This document shows positions 33,891 to 37,303 of a stretch of DNA of 37,303 nucleotides, in pieces. The first letter of the stretch is position 1. Every line of letters begins with the position of its first letter. The notes beneath the pieces are model-generated. The model was not told the DNA's origin and did not search any database. It saw nothing but the letters and a program-made list of their open reading frames with translations. Made by a program: the position numbers and the translations under genes. Source of the DNA: an uncultured Rhodospirillales bacterium (GTDB lineage Bacteria; Pseudomonadota; Alphaproteobacteria; Acetobacterales; Acetobacteraceae); the NCBI GenBank assembly GCA_903881515.1, contig CAIRTN010000393.1:1-37303 (forward strand). The letters are read 5' to 3'.

Positions 33891-34268
33891 CTACCTTCGG
33901 GACTCAAGTAACCCCTGCAAAACCTCGATCAGCCGTTCCGGCCGGCAGGGCTTTTGCAGGTGGGTGCCGGCGGCAAAGGCCCGCGATTGCTGGTCGGGCG
34001 CGTAGCCGGACAGGACGATGAACGGCACGCCAGCGGTGGTCAGGGCCAGGGCGGCGGGTCCGGCGCTGACGCCGGCGAGGTTGGCGTCGAGAATGGCGGC
34101 GTCGCAGGTGCCGGCGGCGATGAGTTCGAGCGCGGGGGGCAGGCGGGTGGCGGTGCCGGCGATGGCGAAGCCGGCGTCGCGGACCACCTCTTCGAGCACG
34201 TAGGCCAGGAGCGGCTCGTCCTCGATGATCAGCACGCGCGGCGGAGAGGGAGCTTGCTGCGAAGGCAT
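33891..34268 (-). CDS. Single-domain response regulator (receiver only)
   Basis: 125 residues: one CheY-like receiver and no output domain. Acidic pocket Glu16/Asp17 in VLIIEDEPLL, phospho-acceptor Asp61 in AAILDANLAG, the switch Ser in IVLSGYAP, and the conserved Lys in HLQKPCRPERL. This style of receiver usually pairs with HWE/HisKA_2 kinases. It lies two bases after the kinase gene, last in the kai operon. With no DNA-binding domain it must signal through another protein or act as a phosphate sink. Confidence 0.93.
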   Translation of the reverse strand: MPSQQAPSPPRVLIIEDEPLLAYVLEEVVRDAGFAIAGTATRLPPALELIAAGTCDAAILDANLAGVSAGPAALALTTAGVPFIVLSGYAPDQQSRAFAAGTHLQKPCRPERLIEVLQGLLESRR

Positions 34269-34270
34269 TG

Positions 34271-35791
34271 TCAGGTTCCCGGTTCGGCGGATGCGAGGGT
34301 GGCGGCGGCGGGGGCGGTCAGGGACCAGTGGAAGCCGGAGGTGGCGAATTCGGTAATGACCTTGCCCTCGATGGCGGCTTCGACCATGCGGCCGACGACG
34401 ATCTGACCGAAGCCCTTGCGGATCGGCAGCACGACGGGCGGGCCGCCGGTCTCACGCCAGGACATCGCGAACTGCGGCGGGGTGGAGGTGCTGAGCGACC
34501 AGGCGATGTGAACCTGGCCGTCGCGGTTGGACAGCGCACCGTATTTCGCGGCGTTGGTGGCGAGTTCATGGATGGCCATGCCGATCCCTTGTGCTGCGGC
34601 GGCGCTGAGCCGGGCGGCGGGGCCGTCGATATGCACCCGTGTGCCGATCAGTTCGTGAAAATGCGCGAGCTGCACGCGCACGAGGTCGGTGACCTCGACG
34701 CCCTGCCAGAGATTTCGCACCAGCAGGTCCTGGCCGGCGGCAATGCCGGCGATGCGATCGGACAGCCGGGCGCCGAAGGTGGCGGGGTCGCCGTATTTCG
34801 CGGTCTGATCGGCGACGGCCTGAACCACGGCGAGCAGGTTCTTGGCGCGGTGGTTGACCTCGGCCATCAGCAGTTTGACGTGGTCTTCGTTGCGCCGGCG
34901 CTCGGTGATGTCGCGGATGTTACACTGGATCACCGGATGGCCATTCTCGTCATACAGATTGGCGACCACCTCGACGTCCTGATGCCGGCCGGACTGGCTC
35001 TCCAGCGGCAGATTGTCGTAGCGGACCTGGCGGGTGAGGTTGAGGCGGCGGACCATTTCCTGGCTGGCGGCCTCGTCCTGCAACAGGCCGATCTCGAACA
35101 GTTCGCGGCCGACCAGTTCGGCGCGGCTGTAGCCGAGCATCTGGGTCATGAAGGGGTTTGCGTCGACGATTTTGCGGGTGGCGGGGTCGAGGATCAGGAT
35201 GCCGTCATGCGCGGTTTCGAACAGGCGGCGATAGCGGATCTCGGAGACCAGCACCGCGAGTTCATGCTGCTTGCGCTCAGTGACGTCGCGGATGACGGCA
35301 AGCACGCCGTTTGGCGCACCATTGGCCTTGCGCAGCCGGGTCACGCCGATATCGACATGCAGCATGCGGCCATCATGAAGGACATGCACGGCCTCGCCGC
35401 GCCACTCGCCGTCGCTTTCCAGGCCGCCGATGGCGGCTTGCTCATCGGCCGGCATTTCCCACCGGGTTTCGAAGATGTCGGACATCCTGCGACCGAGCGC
35501 CTGTGCCAAGGTGAAGCCATAAAGCCGTTCGGCGGCGGCATTGAGGTAGACAATGCTCTGATCGCCATCGATGGCCAGCACGGCGTCGCTGACCTGGGCC
35601 AGCATTTCTCCGCGGAAGCGATTGGCCTCAGCGTCGTGGCCCTGAAGGGTATAGACCTGCGGGCCGGACGTGCCTTCGATCACCAGGGCGTCAACGTCGC
35701 CGCCGCGGATGGCACGCAGGGTCTCCTCGGCTTCCTCCAGGCGCATCTGCAAGGCAGCGTTTTCGCGCCGGATCGTGGCATCGGGTGCCAT
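34271..35791 (-). CDS. PAS-containing HWE-family sensor histidine kinase
   Basis: 506 residues, no membrane segment, so a soluble sensor. Order: N-terminal coiled coil (~8-35), a conserved AIRGGDVDALVIEG linker, PAS 1 (~58-172), PAS 2 (~182-300), the phospho-acceptor helix with VNHRAKNLLAVVQAVADQT (His314), and the ATPase domain. HWE hallmarks are His408 in AIHELATNAAKYGALS and SWRETGGPPV (Trp445, Glu447). It lacks the KaiB-like N-terminal domain of the cyanobacterial clock kinase SasA, so contact with KaiC or KaiB would have to use the PAS domains or coiled coil. It begins five bases after the second kaiB. Confidence 0.93.
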   Translation of the reverse strand: MAPDATIRRENAALQMRLEEAEETLRAIRGGDVDALVIEGTSGPQVYTLQGHDAEANRFRGEMLAQVSDAVLAIDGDQSIVYLNAAAERLYGFTLAQALGRRMSDIFETRWEMPADEQAAIGGLESDGEWRGEAVHVLHDGRMLHVDIGVTRLRKANGAPNGVLAVIRDVTERKQHELAVLVSEIRYRRLFETAHDGILILDPATRKIVDANPFMTQMLGYSRAELVGRELFEIGLLQDEAASQEMVRRLNLTRQVRYDNLPLESQSGRHQDVEVVANLYDENGHPVIQCNIRDITERRRNEDHVKLLMAEVNHRAKNLLAVVQAVADQTAKYGDPATFGARLSDRIAGIAAGQDLLVRNLWQGVEVTDLVRVQLAHFHELIGTRVHIDGPAARLSAAAAQGIGMAIHELATNAAKYGALSNRDGQVHIAWSLSTSTPPQFAMSWRETGGPPVVLPIRKGFGQIVVGRMVEAAIEGKVITEFATSGFHWSLTAPAAATLASAEPGT

Positions 35792-35796
35792 GCGGA

Positions 35797-36117
35797 TCAG
35801 GGGTGCCGGGTGCTGTCGACGAGGTCGAGGCCGAGCAGGATGCGTTCGGTCTGCGACATGTCGCCGATGAAGCGGCGCAGCGGCAGCGGCAGGTGCTTGA
35901 TGAGCGTGGGCGCGGCGATGATCTGTTCGCCCTCGGCCAGGGTCGGGTGTTCGGCGATGTCGATCACCTCCAGGTCGTAGTGGCCGGCAAGATGCTCGTT
36001 GCAGATGCGGCGGATGTTGGAGAGCGCGCGGATCGAGCGCGGGGTCGAACCGGTGATGTAGAGGCGCAGCACGTAATGGTCGGCCGCGGGTGCCGTATGG
36101 ACCCGAGGTTCGGTCAT
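35797..36117 (-). CDS. kaiB: KaiB-family protein, second copy in transcription order
   Basis: 106 residues; KaiB family length is about 100. It matches along its length: YVLRLYITGSTPRSIRAL, HYDLEVIDIAEHPTLAEGEQ, IIAAPTLIKHLPLPLRRFIG and ILLGLDLVD. In clocks KaiB changes fold and binds the KaiC CI ring. Its start overlaps the stop of the other kaiB (ATGA), so both are co-translated. It is clearly related to but different from the neighbour, including a longer N-terminus, so this is not a recent tandem copy. Confidence 0.94.
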   Translation of the reverse strand: MTEPRVHTAPAADHYVLRLYITGSTPRSIRALSNIRRICNEHLAGHYDLEVIDIAEHPTLAEGEQIIAAPTLIKHLPLPLRRFIGDMSQTERILLGLDLVDSTRHP

Positions 36118-36419
36118 GACGAATACGCCGCTTCGGGCATCAGGTTGAGGCCGACCAGCACGCGACCCTCGTTGGACAGATCGCCAATGATCTTGCGGAT
36201 CGGCTTGGGCAGCCGGCGCACCAGGGTGGGGATGGCGAGGATCTGGTCGCTGGCGGCGCGTTGCGGGGTTTCAATGAGGTCGATCACCTCGATGCTGTAC
36301 TGCCCGGCGAGGTGGGTCTGGCAGATCCGCTGCAGATTGGCCACCGCGGCGCGCGACCGCTCGGTGTGCCCGGCGATGTAGAGGCGAAGCTGGAAGGGGG
36401 GCACGAGGTCGGGGCTCAT
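36114..36419 (-). CDS. kaiB: KaiB-family protein, first copy in transcription order
   Basis: 101 residues, close to the 102 of the cyanobacterial protein. Motifs: QLRLYIAGHTERSRAAVANL, QYSIEVIDLIETPQRAASDQ, ILAIPTLVRRLPKPIRKIIG and GRVLVGLNL. The PxPxRxxIGDLS region, important for the KaiC-bound fold, is intact (PKPIRKIIGDLS). It overlaps the kaiC stop by four bases. With two KaiBs, one may bind KaiC and the other another partner. Confidence 0.95.
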   Translation of the reverse strand: MSPDLVPPFQLRLYIAGHTERSRAAVANLQRICQTHLAGQYSIEVIDLIETPQRAASDQILAIPTLVRRLPKPIRKIIGDLSNEGRVLVGLNLMPEAAYSS

Positions 36420-37303
36420 CGCGGGTCCGCCTTGTCGCCGGCGCGGCTGCCGCGCTGCTGCGACATGGCGGCGTGGTTCTGTTGCACGGTCTTGGCCTGC
36501 ATCGATTCCTGGGTGATGGCGAAATGCACCTCCTCGGTTTCGGCCTCGGCGGCGGCCTGCAGGGCGGTGATCTGGGCTTCGATCGCCTTGCGCTTGCTGG
36601 CGAGCTGGCGGAGTTTGCGCTGGTGATCCTCCTCGCGCAGCGTCGCGGTGACGCGCTCCTGCGCCTCCTGGGCGGTGCGGGCGCTGCCGGTGAGCACGCG
36701 ATCGCCGCCGAGATAGACGTCAATCAGGTCAATGCCGTTGTTGCTGAGGACGAACTCGCGCACCTGATTCGAATGCGCCATGCCGCGCGACTTGCGCACG
36801 AAGATGGTGCGGTTGCGCTCGCCGCTGAATTCGACGTTGCGCAGCAGCAGCCAGGTGTCCATCAGCGAGGAAACGCCGAGTTGCGAGTCCTCCTGGGCCG
36901 AGGTGCCGTCGCCGCCTGAGGTCAGGATGGTGAAGATGGCGGTGATCTGCTCCTGTTTGAGGAAGTCGATCAACCGCATCAGGGTTGGTTTCACCTCGGC
37001 GTCGTCGTCGGCCAGGGTCAGGTTGCTGATCGGATCGACGGCGACGACGCTGGGGCGGAAGCGGCGGACGGCGTCGTGCATCATCACCAGATGCTGCTCG
37101 AGGCCGTGCAGGGTGGGGCGGGAGGAATGGATTTCCAGCAGGCCGCACGCAACCCAGGGGGCGAGGTCGATATCGATGGACAGCATGTTGCGCTGGATCT
37201 GGGCGGCGGATTCCTCGTAGGCGAAATACAGTGCGCGTTCGCCGCGCTCGCAGGTCGCCTGGATGATCTTGGCGGCGACGCTGCTTTTTCCGGTGCCTGG
37301 CGA
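36416..37303 (-). CDS. kaiC: Circadian-clock ATPase/kinase KaiC, C-terminal (CII) part, 5' end outside window
   Basis: 295 residues, reading in from the right edge. The fragment opens with Walker A (SPGTGKSS, residues 3-8), then FAYEES (30-31 being the glutamate pair used by CII for autophosphorylation), Walker B VVAVDPISN (Asp90), and the phosphosite region GVSSLMDT, where Ser145/Ser146 align with Ser431/Thr432 of Synechococcus. The fold continues through RKSRGMAHSNQVREF. A ~75-residue tail (~205-280) is a charged coiled coil, unlike the cyanobacterial tail that binds KaiA. The CI domain and promoter are not visible. First visible gene of the kai operon. Confidence 0.95.
   Translation of the reverse strand, partial: SPGTGKSSVAAKIIQATCERGERALYFAYEESAAQIQRNMLSIDIDLAPWVACGLLEIHSSRPTLHGLEQHLVMMHDAVRRFRPSVVAVDPISNLTLADDDAEVKPTLMRLIDFLKQEQITAIFTILTSGGDGTSAQEDSQLGVSSLMDTWLLLRNVEFSGERNRTIFVRKSRGMAHSNQVREFVLSNNGIDLIDVYLGGDRVLTGSARTAQEAQERVTATLREEDHQRKLRQLASKRKAIEAQITALQAAAEAETEEVHFAITQESMQAKTVQQNHAAMSQQRGSRAGDKADPR

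Noticed and set aside
34268-35980. 570-codon open frame on plus over the kinase gene
   Set aside because: Shadow of the HWE kinase, whose motifs are all on minus.
33891-37303. kaiA, sasA or rpaA in the kai locus
   Set aside because: No frame resembles them; the kinase has PAS domains rather than the SasA KaiB-like domain, and the regulator has no DNA-binding domain.

Overview
The window looks like chromosomal DNA of an alphaproteobacterium, most likely Acetobacteraceae or a close relative. The signs are high GC, dense operons with ATGA/TGATG overlaps, the conserved blocks ruvCAB-ybgC-tolQRAB-pal-cpoB-tilS-ftsH-folP-glmM and zapA-6S RNA-fau, a Tat-type signal on TolB, and a KaiB/KaiC locus next to an HWE-type kinase. 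This placement comes from remembered gene order and protein style, not from a database search. I see no rRNA, tRNA, CRISPR array, prophage or insertion sequence.

Layout. 1-3.9 kb: elongation factor P with its lysylation enzymes (epmB and efp on minus; epmA on plus, downstream of a PhzF-family gene) and a small lipoprotein. 3.9-5.8 kb, minus: thiE, class I aldolase, a hypothetical. 5.9-8.0 kb, plus: small coiled-coil gene, zapA, 6S RNA, 5-formyltetrahydrofolate cyclo-ligase, a YmdB-like phosphodiesterase. A 212-bp palindromic, MITE-like element follows, and one arm of a second copy sits at the left edge. 8.3-21.3 kb, plus: yebC, ruvCAB, the Tol-Pal envelope system, tilS, ftsH, folP. 21.3-23.5 kb: three genes (a 50-residue membrane protein, a rhodanese, a PLP decarboxylase) between folP and glmM. 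23.6-31.1 kb, plus: glmM, thiD, thioesterase, ATPase, acetyltransferase, HD protein, then serC-serA behind a structured leader. 31.1-33.8 kb: a small protein whose start overlaps a perfect alphaproteobacterial SOS box, a racemase-fold protein lacking both catalytic cysteines, and a divergent TetR/acetyltransferase pair with a visible operator.

33.9-37.3 kb, minus, is the most interesting part: a tight operon read kaiC - kaiB - kaiB - PAS/HWE histidine kinase - single-domain response regulator. It has two different KaiB proteins, a KaiC whose C-terminal phosphosite pair reads Ser-Ser, and a two-component output in the same transcript. No kaiA, sasA or rpaA is visible. The window cuts kaiC inside its second ATPase domain, so the first domain, the promoter and anything upstream cannot be seen.

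Other points: tilS, and probably folP, have no ATG/GTG/TTG that would give a complete protein and probably start at CTG; serA changes codon style partway through the gene; and a 9-codon reading frame ends inside the serC leader.
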